A stretch of 64,000 nt of DNA, taken from the NCBI RefSeq assembly GCF_030378165.1, contig NZ_CP119766.1:5518001-5582000 (forward strand). Direction: 5' to 3'. This DNA comes from Flavobacterium panacagri. Lineage in GTDB: Bacteria > Bacteroidota > Bacteroidia > Flavobacteriales > Flavobacteriaceae. Below, in pieces: positions 37,809 through 46,823 of this stretch; positions within the stretch are counted from its first letter, which is position 1, and each line of letters starts with the position of its first letter. The notes below the pieces were generated by a model. It was not told the DNA's origin and ran no database searches. It saw only the letters and a program-made list of their open reading frames with translations. Both the position numbers and the translations under genes were made by a program.

Positions 37809-38525
37809 TTAAATCAAATTTTCTAAACTATTGACTGCCAAACATCTTTCAACAGTAAATCCTTCGGCAAAATCTTTCCCAACCAGCCTTCCTAAGTCCT
37901 GCGCACGATAATTTAAACTTTCAAAGAAGTTTTTACTGGTAATTGGCGTAGCAGGTTCTTTTGAATTTGGATCATAAAATTGGGTCTTATAGGCCGAAAT
38001 TGCTTCTACTTTCTTTTTTTCAAATCCTGTTATGTCTACGACGAAATCTGGAGTAATATTTTTCCACTGAATATAATGATACACTACTTTCGGCCTCCAA
38101 GCTTCTTGTTTCTCGCCATCAATTGAAGTTTCGATTTTCATCAAACCAGATAAAAAGCAAGCATCCGAAACTAATTTGCTTCCTTTTCCGTGATCAATAT
38201 GGCGATCATCGATCGCGTTGCACAATACGATTTCTGGCTTGTACTTGCGAATCATTTTTATGACTTCTAATTGATGTTTCTCGTCATTCACAAAAAATCC
38301 ATCACGCATTGCCAAATTCTCGCGTACTTCAACTCCTAAAATCTTTGCAGCATCTTTTGCTTCTTGATCTCTAGTTTCAGCTGTTCCGCGCGTTCCTAAT
38401 TCGCCACGCGTTAAATCAACTATTCCTACTTTTTTCCCAAGTGATACTTCTTTTAAAATGGTTCCCGCGCACCCCAATTCTACATCGTCTGGATGTGCGC
38501 CAAAGGCTAATATGTCTAGTTTCAT
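37809..38525 (-). CDS. bshB1: Bacillithiol biosynthesis deacetylase BshB1
   Basis: A 238-residue enzyme starting at MKLDILAFGAHPDDVELGC; a start seven codons upstream is less like the family. The zinc and catalytic residues are in AHPDD and in DRHIDHGK. It removes the acetyl group from GlcNAc-malate to give GlcN-malate, the second step of making bacillithiol, the low-molecular-weight thiol of many Bacteroidota. The other bsh genes are not in the window. It is convergent with tRNA-His transcription upstream only through a short gap. Confidence 0.95.
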   Translation of the reverse strand: MKLDILAFGAHPDDVELGCAGTILKEVSLGKKVGIVDLTRGELGTRGTAETRDQEAKDAAKILGVEVRENLAMRDGFFVNDEKHQLEVIKMIRKYKPEIVLCNAIDDRHIDHGKGSKLVSDACFLSGLMKIETSIDGEKQEAWRPKVVYHYIQWKNITPDFVVDITGFEKKKVEAISAYKTQFYDPNSKEPATPITSKNFFESLNYRAQDLGRLVGKDFAEGFTVERCLAVNSLENLI

Positions 38526-38600
38526 AATTTTTAATATCAATGTCAAAAATCAATTACAATTCTGAAAAATCAAATTGATCTTTTATCTATTTTCTTTGTT

Positions 38601-39677
38601 CTATTCTCTTTTTTCTTTTCTCAAAACTCTTTTCATCGTCATCGATTTATTGACGCTTTCTTCCCATTCTTTTTCAGGAATGCTTTCTTTTGTGATACCG
38701 CATCCCATATATAAAATGGCTTTATTTTCCTGAATCTGTATGCTTCGTAAATTTACGAATAAATCAGAACTTGAATTGTTTCCTGCAAAACTGCTGTTTA
38801 ATTCTCCCAAGAAACCACTGTAAAAAGTACGGTTGTAATTTTCGTTTTCTATAATAAATGCTTTTGCTTTTTTCTTTGGCAAACCGCAGACCGCCGGCGT
38901 TGGATGAAGTGTATCAATTACTTCTTCCAAAGTCGAATTCTCTTTTAAAACTCCCGAAATATCGGTTTTAATATGCCAGATGGAACCTGCTTTTAAACTA
39001 TAAGGCTCAGAAACTACAACCGATGCTGCAAACTCGCGAAGCCTTTTTACGATAAAATCGGTTACAAACTGCTGTTCGTCTTTTTCTTTCTGCTCCCAGA
39101 CAATTTCAGTTTGCTGATTATCTTTCTGTGTTCCCGCCAAAGCCATGGTTTCAAAAACATTTCCATTTGCTTTTAAAAGTTTTTCAGGTGTTGCTCCCAT
39201 CCAAAATCCAACTTTTGGATGAAAAAAACAATAACAGAATGTCGCAGGATATAATTGAACCAAATGCTGGAAAGTTTCAATAAAATCAAATTCGGCCAGA
39301 AGCACTTCTTCACTTCTCGATAAAACCACTTTTTTAAATTCCTCGTTTTTAATTGCCTGAATTCCCTGAGCGACTAAATATTCGTATTGGAATTTAGCTT
39401 CAGGATCAAAACTCAAATCGTCAATTTCGATTGGTTCAAATGAAGTCGGTTCTTTTTCTGAAGTAATAATTTCAGATTCATTTTCAGGAATTAGAATCAG
39501 CTGTTTTTCATCAAAGGAAGCAAAAACAAACCCTTTTTCACTGTAATCTGAAACAGTATTTAAATCATTATTCTGTTGTAAAATTCCAACTAGATTAGCG
39601 GAGTTGGGTTTTGAATAAAGTACAAAAGGTAAATTTTGTTCTTTATGATTTTTAATTTTTAAGAAAAATGGATTCAT
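38601..39677 (-). CDS. menF: Isochorismate synthase
   Basis: A 358-residue chorismate-binding enzyme: chorismate to isochorismate, the first step of menaquinone synthesis. Conserved stretches: KVVLSRSEEVLL, FCYCFFHPKVGFWMGATPEKLL, ETMALAGTQKD, LHPTPAVCGLPKKKA, YSGFLGELNSS, SIQIQENKAILYMGCGI. The pairing with the following thioesterase gene (4-base gap) supports MenF rather than a siderophore EntC. Some branches use other names; the reaction is firm. Confidence 0.88.
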   Translation of the reverse strand: MNPFFLKIKNHKEQNLPFVLYSKPNSANLVGILQQNNDLNTVSDYSEKGFVFASFDEKQLILIPENESEIITSEKEPTSFEPIEIDDLSFDPEAKFQYEYLVAQGIQAIKNEEFKKVVLSRSEEVLLAEFDFIETFQHLVQLYPATFCYCFFHPKVGFWMGATPEKLLKANGNVFETMALAGTQKDNQQTEIVWEQKEKDEQQFVTDFIVKRLREFAASVVVSEPYSLKAGSIWHIKTDISGVLKENSTLEEVIDTLHPTPAVCGLPKKKAKAFIIENENYNRTFYSGFLGELNSSFAGNNSSSDLFVNLRSIQIQENKAILYMGCGITKESIPEKEWEESVNKSMTMKRVLRKEKRE

Positions 39678-39680
39678 AAT

Positions 39681-40112
39681 TTATTCCCTTTTCTTTCTTT
39701 CCAAAACCATATTCGTCAATTTGCAAAGCGAAACCAAATTCCCTTCTTCATCTGTAATTTTGATTTCCCACAAATGAAGGCTTCTTCCTTTATGAATAAT
39801 TCTGGCTGTACCAAAAACATAACCTTCACGAATACTTTTCAGATGATTTGCTGAAATTTCGATGCCTCTTACCTCCTGCTCTTTCGGATTAATAAAAAAG
39901 AAAGAAGCCGCACTCCCTACACTTTCTGCCAAAGCTACAGAGGCGCCACCGTGCAATAATCCCATTGGTTGATGAACGCTTGGGTTTACAGGCATTTTTG
40001 CAGTTAAAAAATCTTCTCCGGCGTCGATATATTCAATTTTCAGCGTTTCCATTAATGTGTTTTTAGAAAACTCATTGCAGCGCGCTAAAATCTGCTCTTT
40101 TGTGTAATTCAT
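39681..40112 (-). CDS. PaaI-type hotdog thioesterase, probable DHNA-CoA thioesterase
   Basis: A 143-residue hotdog-fold thioesterase: NPSVHQPMGLLHGGASVALAESVGSAASFF, with the catalytic Glu in ALAESVGS, then GRSLHLWEIKITDEEGNLVSLCKLTNMVL. It sits four bases before isochorismate synthase in the same direction, so it most likely releases 1,4-dihydroxy-2-naphthoate from its CoA thioester in menaquinone synthesis. The fold is clear, the substrate rests on the neighbour. Confidence 0.85.
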   Translation of the reverse strand: MNYTKEQILARCNEFSKNTLMETLKIEYIDAGEDFLTAKMPVNPSVHQPMGLLHGGASVALAESVGSAASFFFINPKEQEVRGIEISANHLKSIREGYVFGTARIIHKGRSLHLWEIKITDEEGNLVSLCKLTNMVLERKKRE

Positions 40113-40257
40113 TAAAATAATCTTTAAAATCGTAAAATTAAAGAAAGATAAGACATGAATCTTAAATCAGATTCAAAAATTTAAAATTCAACTTCAAACA
40201 TGTAGGTTTTTTGTTATTTTTACAAAAACAATCAAAATCAATCTTTGGCTTTTTTTT

Positions 40258-40374
40258 GCCACTGATTAAAAAAAAATCCGTGATTGTACAATTTATTCGC
40301 CACGACTCGAGCGATAGCGAATAGTCGAAGCAATTCACGAATTTTTATTTAAAATAATTCGTGAATTCGTGGCT
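40258..40374. repeat. GCCAC...GAATTCGTGGC palindromic intergenic repeat
   Basis: A nested element: the outer GCCACTGATT and final ATTCGTGGC belong to the GCCACGAATT type, with GCCACGACTCGAGCGATAGC inside, which faces GCGAATAGTCGAAGC. It lies upstream of the 40392 gene, with its own promoter not visible. Confidence 0.55.
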
Positions 40375-40391
40375 AAAAAAATATATTTTAA

Positions 40392-41903
40392 ATGCGTCAA
40401 TACTTTACAATCTTTTTTCTGGGTTTAATTCTAGCTTTTAGTTCTTGTAGAACTGATTTTGATACTGTTGTCAGTACTGGAGATTTGAAGTTTTCAAAAG
40501 ACACTGTTTATTTAGATACCGTTTTTAAAAATATTGGTTCAAGCACGTACCAATTAAAAGTTTACAATCGAAGCAAAAACGATATTTCAATTCCGATTGT
40601 ACAGCTTAAAAAAGGTTTAAATTCTAAATACAGAATGACCGTCGACGGAATGACAGGAGACAACGGAAAGATTTTTAAAGATGTTACGCTTTTAGCAAAA
40701 GACAGTCTCTACATTTTTATAGAAACCACCGCCGATATTACAGACGCCAATCCGACCGATTTTTTATATACCGATGAAATCCAGTTTGACAGCGGTGCGA
40801 ATCTTCAGGAAGTAGCTTTGGTTACCTTGATTCAGGATGCTGTTTTTTTATATCCGAATCAAAATCCAGACGGAACAAAAGAAAAAATAAAAATTGAAGG
40901 TAAAGATGTCGACGGATTTTATCTAAATGAAAATGACCCTGAAAATGGAAACGAACTCATTTTTACGAAGCAAAAACCTTACGTAATATATGGCTATGCT
41001 GGAGTTCCAGAAAATAAAACCGTAATTTTTGAAGCCGGTGCAAGAGTACACTTCCACGCCAACTCTGGTTTATATATTGGAAACAAGGCTTCTTTACAAA
41101 TTAACGGAACCACTTCTACAACAGATAAACTCGAAAATGAAGTTATTTTTGAAGGCGATCGTTTAGAATCCCTTTATTCTGATATCCCTGGACAATGGAA
41201 ATCGGTTCTATTTGCAAACGGAAGCATGAATCATAATATCAATCATTTGACTTTGAAAAATGCAGTTGTTGGTTTAGATTTTAAAAATCCACTTAACAAC
41301 ATTACAATTCAGAATACTCAGATTTATAATTGTGTTGAATATGGAATTTTAGCTCAAAATGCGCAGATTACTGGAGAAAACATCGTGATTAATTATGCTG
41401 GTTTAGCGAGTTTATCTTGCGTTTATGGCGGAAATTACAAATTCACACATTGTACTTTCAATAACAATTGGTCAGCTCCTTCGCAATTTGCGGTTAGTTT
41501 GAGCAATTCGTTAACTGGAGCAGTTCCAGAATCAAATGCGCTAACTCAAGCTACTTTTAATAACTGTATTATTTATGGATCCAGTACAAACGAATTTAAT
41601 TTGAGTAAAAATGCTAATTCTCCTTTTGTTTATCAATTAAACAATTGTCTTTTAAAATTCAGCAGTTCCTCTACAAATCCGCTTTATCAGTTTAAAACAG
41701 ATACAGAACATTACAGCAATATCATTCTAAACGAAAATCCGAAGTTTTACAAACCTTCTGAAAACAAATTCAATATTGATAAAACTTCTGCCGCTTTCGC
41801 GAAAGGAAATCAGGTGTATCTCATTCCGTTGGATATTTTAGGATTAACCAGAACTTCTCCACCGGATTTGGGTGCTTATCAGAATCAAGATTTCCCTAAG
41901 TAG
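40392..41903 (+). CDS. Flavobacterial lipoprotein with beta-helix-like body
   Basis: A 503-residue lipoprotein (signal peptide with AFSSC, Cys19). Residues 30-170 look like an immunoglobulin-like region (FSKDTVYLDTVFKNIGSSTYQLKVYNRS); 170-480 consist of repeated short strands with Asn ladders (INHLTLKNAVVGLDFKNPLNNITIQNTQIYNCVEYGILAQNAQITGENIVINYAG), as in a right-handed beta-helix. It ends LGLTRTSPPDLGAYQNQDF. The family is common in Flavobacteria without a known function; probably surface-exposed. Confidence 0.8.
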   Translation: MRQYFTIFFLGLILAFSSCRTDFDTVVSTGDLKFSKDTVYLDTVFKNIGSSTYQLKVYNRSKNDISIPIVQLKKGLNSKYRMTVDGMTGDNGKIFKDVTLLAKDSLYIFIETTADITDANPTDFLYTDEIQFDSGANLQEVALVTLIQDAVFLYPNQNPDGTKEKIKIEGKDVDGFYLNENDPENGNELIFTKQKPYVIYGYAGVPENKTVIFEAGARVHFHANSGLYIGNKASLQINGTTSTTDKLENEVIFEGDRLESLYSDIPGQWKSVLFANGSMNHNINHLTLKNAVVGLDFKNPLNNITIQNTQIYNCVEYGILAQNAQITGENIVINYAGLASLSCVYGGNYKFTHCTFNNNWSAPSQFAVSLSNSLTGAVPESNALTQATFNNCIIYGSSTNEFNLSKNANSPFVYQLNNCLLKFSSSSTNPLYQFKTDTEHYSNIILNENPKFYKPSENKFNIDKTSAAFAKGNQVYLIPLDILGLTRTSPPDLGAYQNQDFPK

Positions 41904-41914
41904 TTTTTTTTTTT

Positions 41915-42129
41915 GCCACGAAGGCGCTAAGGCGCAAAGTTTTTTTTAGCAAAGTGTCCGAATAGTTTGTCATTTCGACGGAGGAGAAATCTTCGCGAGT
42001 AACTCCGCAAAGAGAATCCAATCTTTGTCGAGCTTCTTGTGGAGATTTCTCCTTCGTCGAAATGACAAAAAATGACGAAAATCTTTGCGGTTGATATAAA
42101 AAAACTTTGCGCCTTAGCGCCTTCGTGGC
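41915..42129. repeat. Nested double palindrome: CGCAAAG type with a TTTCGAC element inside
   Basis: The outer arms, 41915-41940 and 42104-42129, are a perfect 26-base inverted repeat (starting GCCACGAAGGCGC). Inside, 41966-41992 and 42043-42069 form a second inverted repeat with 26 of 27 matches (starting TTTGTCATTTCGACG). Two repeat families are thus inserted one in the other. The rest of the 530-base gap to purL has no gene, only its promoter. Confidence 0.8.
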
Positions 42130-42397
42130 AAAAAAACATCCTCATTCTGCAAATTTCTCGGATTTACTTTAGAAAAATTTGTAATTAAATTTTAAGAATA
42201 TCTTCCTTATCATGAAGTCCTTTTTCGATTGAAATTTTAAAAACACCAAACGTTTACAAGCAAAAATTAAAAATCAAAAAATGTTAAATTTCAACTGAAA
42301 TAAACAGCAAAAAAATTGCATTTTCAGGGCAAAAAAGAGTAAAAATAAATAATTAAAAAGGCACTTATTGTTGCTTTTTTTTTCGGTTTAGATTGAC

Positions 42398-42405
42398 TAA
42401 ATTTG
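42398..42405 (+). promoter_or_regulatory. -7 promoter box of purL
   Basis: TAAATTTG, matching TAnnTTTG, 26 bases before the purL start. No riboswitch or attenuator is visible in the short leader. Confidence 0.6.
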
Positions 42406-42430
42406 CAGCTCAATACAACAAACTACACAA

Positions 42431-45400
42431 ATGATCCATTTCTTTGAAAACCAAAGCAAAACTGTTTTTGCCGTACAAACGCAAAACGAAATTTCAGCTC
42501 AAGACATTTCAAAATTAAACTGGCTTTTTGCCGACGCGAATAAGATCGAGAAATCTGCATTGCCAGGTTTTTTTGTTGGACCACGCGCAACTATGATTAC
42601 ACCTTGGAGTACAAATGCTGTAGAAATTACTCAAAACATGGGAATTTCTGGCATTATCAGAATCGAGGAATTTCATCCTGCAACGGAGGATTTTACTGAT
42701 TTTGATCCAATGCTTTCTCAAAAATTCAACGAATTAGATCAAGAAATCTTCACTATTAACATTCAGCCAGAACCAATTCTGGAAATTGATGATATTGCTG
42801 CTTACAACAAAGTTGAAGGTTTAGCTTTAAGCGAAGAAGAAGTTGATTACTTAAACAATCTTTCGACTAAACTTGGAAGAAAATTAACTGATTCTGAGAT
42901 TTTCGCTTTCTCACAAGCAAACTCAGAACACTGCCGTCACAAAATCTTCAACGGAACTTTTGTTATTGACGGTGAAGAAAAAGAAACTTCTCTTTTCAAA
43001 TTAATCAAAAAAACATCTCAGGAAAATCCTAACGATATTGTGTCGGCTTACAAAGACAACGTTGCTTTTGTAAAAGGACCAAAAGTGCAGCAATTTGCAC
43101 CAAAATCGGCAGACAAACCTGATTTTTACGAAATAAAAGAATTCGATTCGGTTATCTCATTAAAAGCCGAAACACACAATTTCCCAACAACAGTTGAGCC
43201 ATTCAACGGAGCTGCAACAGGTTCTGGAGGAGAAATTCGTGACCGTTTAGCTGGAGGTCAAGGTTCTTTGCCATTAGCAGGAACTGCAGTTTACATGACT
43301 TCATATTCTCGCTTGAAAGAAGATAGAAAATGGGAAAATGCTCTTGAAGCAAGAAAATGGTTGTACCAAACACCAATGGATATTTTGATCAAAGCTTCAA
43401 ACGGAGCTTCTGATTTCGGAAATAAATTTGGTCAGCCGTTAATTACAGGTTCAGTTTTAACTTTCGAACATTCAGAAAACGACCGCAAAATTGGTTACGA
43501 TAAAGTGATCATGCAAGCGGGAGGAATTGGATACGGAAAACTAGATCAATCCATTAAAAAGAAACCACAAGAAGGCGATAAAATCGTAATTCTTGGTGGA
43601 GAAAATTATAGAATCGGAATGGGTGGTGCTGCAGTTTCTTCTGCAGATACTGGAGCTTTCGGTTCAGGAATTGAGTTAAATGCGATTCAGCGTTCCAATC
43701 CTGAAATGCAAAAACGTGCTGCAAACGCGATTCGCGGTTTAGTTGAAAGTGACAATAATCCAATTGTTTCTATTCACGATCACGGAGCTGGAGGACACTT
43801 AAACTGTCTTTCTGAATTGGTGGAAGAAACTGGAGGTTTGATCGATTTAGATAAATTACCAGTTGGAGACCCTACTCTTTCTGCAAAAGAAATTATTGGT
43901 AACGAATCTCAGGAAAGAATGGGATTGGTTATTGGTCAAAAAGATATTGATACTTTGCAAAGAATTGCTGATAGAGAGCGTTCGCCAATGTATCAGGTTG
44001 GAGATGTAACGGGAGATCACCGTTTTACATTCGAATCAAAATCAAATGGTTCAAAACCGATGGATTATGCTTTAGAAGATTTCTTCGGAAGTTCTCCAAA
44101 AACGGTTATGACAGACAAAACGATTGATAGAAAATATGCTGCTATTGCTTATGCAGCAAATGACTTCGAAAGCTATTTAAAAGACGTTTTACGTTTAGAA
44201 GCTGTTGCTTCAAAAGACTGGTTGACAAACAAAGTGGACCGTTGTGTTGGAGGAAAAGTGGCTAAACAGCAAAATGCAGGTCCGTTACAATTGCCTTTGA
44301 ATAATGTCGGCGTTATGGCTTTGGATTATTTAGGGAAAGAAGGTATTGCAACTTCTATCGGACACGCTCCTATTGCTGCTTTGATTGATCCAGTTGCTGG
44401 GTCTAGAAATGCGATCGCCGAATCATTATCAAACATTGTTTGGGCTCCGATTAAAGATGGTTTAAAAGGTATTTCATTATCTGCCAACTGGATGTGGGCT
44501 TGTAAAAACGAAGGTGAAGACGCTCGTTTATACGCTGCTGTTGAAGGTTGTTCAGAATTTGCAATCGAATTGGGAATCAATATTCCGACAGGAAAAGATT
44601 CACTTTCGATGAAACAAAAATATCCAAACGACGAAGTAATCGCACCGGGAACGGTTATTATTTCGGCTGGAGGAAACTGTACTGATATTAGAAAAGTAGT
44701 TGAACCAGTTTTACAGAAAAACGGAGATTCTATTTATTATATCAATTTGTCTCAAGATGATTTCAAATTGGGAGGTTCTTCTTTTGCACAAATCAGAAAC
44801 ACAATAGGAAACGAAACATCTACAATTAAAGATGCTTCTTTCTTCAAAAATGCATTTAATACCATTCAGGAATTAATCGGAGAAAGCCAAATTTTAGCAG
44901 GTCACGATATCGGAAGTGGTGGTTTAATTACAACTTTATTAGAATTGTGTTTTGCTGATGTGAATCTTGGAGCAAAAATTGATTTCAGCGCTTTCGCGGA
45001 AAAAGACTTATTGAAAATCCTTTTCGCTGAAAACATCGGAATCGTTTTCCAAGCAAAATCTGATGCAGTTGTTGAAGCGAAATTAAATGCAAACAACATC
45101 GAATTCTTCAAAATTGGTTCAGTTCAAAATACTGCAACTTTAGAAATTGGAGATTACAAATTAGATATTCCAACTTACAGAGACGTTTGGTTTGAAACTT
45201 CTTATTTATTAGATCAAAAACAATCTAAAAACGGAACAGCAAAAGCTCGTTTTGAAAACTATAAAAATCAGGTTTTAAATTATACTTTCCCTGCACATTT
45301 TACAGGAAAAAAACCAGAAATCGATAATTCTAAACCAAGACCAAAAGCGGCTATTATTCGTGAAAAAGGAAGTAATTCTGAGCGTGAAATGGCAAATGCA

Positions 45401-46084
45401 ATGTACTTGGCTGGATTTGATGTAAAAGATGTTCACATGACAGATTTAATTTCTGGACGTGAAACTTTAGAAGATATTCAGTTTATTGGTGCTGTTGGTG
45501 GATTCTCTAACTCTGACGTTTTAGGTTCTGCTAAAGGCTGGGCTGGAGCTTTCTTGTACAACGAGAAAGCAAAAACAACTTTAGATAATTTCTTCAAAAG
45601 AGAAGATACACTTTCTGTTGGAATCTGTAACGGATGCCAGTTGTTTATGGAATTGGAAGTGATTAATCCAGAACACGAAGTTCACGGAAAAATGCACCAT
45701 AACGAAAGTAATAAACACGAAAGTATCTTTACTTCTGTAACAGTTCAAGAAAACAACTCTGTGATGTTGTCTACTTTAGCAGGAAGTACTTTAGGAGTTT
45801 GGGTTTCTCACGGAGAAGGTAAATTCAAATTGCCTTATGCAGAAGACCAATACAACATTGTTTCTAAATATGCTTACGAAGGTTATCCTGCAAACCCTAA
45901 TGGTTCTGATTACAACACAGCAATGATGTGTGACAAAACAGGAAGACATTTGGTTATGATGCCTCATATTGAGCGTTCGACTTTCCAATGGAACTGGGCG
46001 CATTATCCAAAAGACAGAAATGACGAGGTTACGCCTTGGCACGAAGCTTTTGTCAATGCCAGAAAATGGATTGAGAAAAACTAA
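42431..46084 (+). CDS. purL: Phosphoribosylformylglycinamidine synthase, large single-chain form
   Basis: A 1217-residue enzyme of purine synthesis that converts FGAR, glutamine and ATP to FGAM. Synthetase part: [82 protein letters not shown]-terminal glutaminase with nucleophile Cys1066 in [16 protein letters not shown]. This is the fused form, so no separate purQ or purS is needed. It has its own promoter and terminator. Confidence 0.96.
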   Translation: MIHFFENQSKTVFAVQTQNEISAQDISKLNWLFADANKIEKSALPGFFVGPRATMITPWSTNAVEITQNMGISGIIRIEEFHPATEDFTDFDPMLSQKFNELDQEIFTINIQPEPILEIDDIAAYNKVEGLALSEEEVDYLNNLSTKLGRKLTDSEIFAFSQANSEHCRHKIFNGTFVIDGEEKETSLFKLIKKTSQENPNDIVSAYKDNVAFVKGPKVQQFAPKSADKPDFYEIKEFDSVISLKAETHNFPTTVEPFNGAATGSGGEIRDRLAGGQGSLPLAGTAVYMTSYSRLKEDRKWENALEARKWLYQTPMDILIKASNGASDFGNKFGQPLITGSVLTFEHSENDRKIGYDKVIMQAGGIGYGKLDQSIKKKPQEGDKIVILGGENYRIGMGGAAVSSADTGAFGSGIELNAIQRSNPEMQKRAANAIRGLVESDNNPIVSIHDHGAGGHLNCLSELVEETGGLIDLDKLPVGDPTLSAKEIIGNESQERMGLVIGQKDIDTLQRIADRERSPMYQVGDVTGDHRFTFESKSNGSKPMDYALEDFFGSSPKTVMTDKTIDRKYAAIAYAANDFESYLKDVLRLEAVASKDWLTNKVDRCVGGKVAKQQNAGPLQLPLNNVGVMALDYLGKEGIATSIGHAPIAALIDPVAGSRNAIAESLSNIVWAPIKDGLKGISLSANWMWACKNEGEDARLYAAVEGCSEFAIELGINIPTGKDSLSMKQKYPNDEVIAPGTVIISAGGNCTDIRKVVEPVLQKNGDSIYYINLSQDDFKLGGSSFAQIRNTIGNETSTIKDASFFKNAFNTIQELIGESQILAGHDIGSGGLITTLLELCFADVNLGAKIDFSAFAEKDLLKILFAENIGIVFQAKSDAVVEAKLNANNIEFFKIGSVQNTATLEIGDYKLDIPTYRDVWFETSYLLDQKQSKNGTAKARFENYKNQVLNYTFPAHFTGKKPEIDNSKPRPKAAIIREKGSNSEREMANAMYLAGFDVKDVHMTDLISGRETLEDIQFIGAVGGFSNSDVLGSAKGWAGAFLYNEKAKTTLDNFFKREDTLSVGICNGCQLFMELEVINPEHEVHGKMHHNESNKHESIFTSVTVQENNSVMLSTLAGSTLGVWVSHGEGKFKLPYAEDQYNIVSKYAYEGYPANPNGSDYNTAMMCDKTGRHLVMMPHIERSTFQWNWAHYPKDRNDEVTPWHEAFVNARKWIEKN

Positions 46085-46100
46085 GAAATATATTTTTATG

Positions 46101-46133
46101 AAAAGCGCCCTAATTTATCGGGCGCTTTTTTTT
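46101..46133 (+). terminator. Rho-independent terminator of purL
   Basis: AAAAGCGCCC / GGGCGCTTTT stem followed by T residues, 17 bases after the purL stop. Confidence 0.9.
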
Positions 46134-46137
46134 GATA

Positions 46138-46243
46138 GCCACGAATTCACGAATTATTTTATTTTATTTTATTTTAAATAGATAATAATTCGTCGAAATC
46201 ATTTAATCTATAACTATAAAAAAATAATTCGTGAATTCGTGGC
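46138..46243. repeat. GCCACGAATTCACGAATT palindromic repeat
   Basis: Perfect 23-base inverted arms (46138-46160 and 46221-46243) starting GCCACGAATTCACG, around an AT-rich centre. The clearest copy of the GCCACGAATT type; others at 17095, 21895 and 40258. Confidence 0.8.
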
Positions 46244-46297
46244 TAAAAAAAACACCACGACAACTATCCCCAAATATGTCGAAGCATTTCTATATTT

Positions 46298-46579
46298 TCA
46301 ATCCTTAAAAGCTGTTGCAATTCCGGTTACAATATTAGCAGTGCCAAAAGCAAATAATCCAGAAGCAATTGCTGCTTGTCCGGAGAAATATTGACTTTCG
46401 CGAATCACCATGCTAAAAACCGTTCCTCCTGCAAGTCCGGCAATTAAGCCCAAACCAATAGTCGAAATAATCCACCAAGGCTCTGGTTCCGGAATTGGAG
46501 GTTTCTTCAAAAAATGCCGCCACCAGCCTGGATATTTTGTACCGCACCAGCCCATCGCTAAGAAAAAAGCAGTTTCCAT
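46298..46579 (-). CDS. Small membrane protein, unknown function
   Basis: A 93-residue protein with a short N-terminal hydrophobic stretch, WCGTKYPGWWRHFLKKPPIPEPEPWW, then two helices (IISTIGLGLIAGLAGGTVFSMVI and AAIASGLFAFGTANIVTGIATAF). The Pro/Trp-rich linker is unusual. It stands alone between purL and an outer-membrane receptor. Family not recognised. Confidence 0.6.
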   Translation of the reverse strand: METAFFLAMGWCGTKYPGWWRHFLKKPPIPEPEPWWIISTIGLGLIAGLAGGTVFSMVIRESQYFSGQAAIASGLFAFGTANIVTGIATAFKD

Positions 46580-46811
46580 AGTATTTTAGTTTATATAGGG
46601 CCTACTCTTTTGCTTTTCGGCTTCCGCATTCTATCGGGATAAAAGTAAGATTTGACCTTTTGAATTAATCTATACATTTTCCTGTTTTTGAAAGGGGAAA
46701 AACACCCTTTTTTAGAATCTTAATTTCATTTAAAGAAAACCATTAATAAGCCCTAAGTCTAATTTAATAATATCTTAAGGCACTTTATTCGGCTGTAGTT
46801 CATGCGATAAA

Positions 46812-46819
46812 TAACTTTG
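46812..46819 (+). promoter_or_regulatory. -7 box very close to the next start
   Basis: TAACTTTG matches TAnnTTTG and ends only 4 bases before the ATG at 46824. If used, the mRNA would be leaderless or nearly so. Confidence 0.4.
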
Positions 46820-46823
46820 TCTC

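Noticed and set aside
37603..37812. 69-codon ORF on the + strand
   Set aside because: It runs antisense through tRNA-His and its terminator and has no ribosome binding site.
41927..42145. 72-codon ORF on the - strand
   Set aside because: It lies inside the nested palindrome; the reading frame is a by-product of the repeat.
42130..42397. Purine riboswitch before purL
   Set aside because: No three-way junction with the conserved loops could be made; the leader after the -7 box is only about 20 bases.
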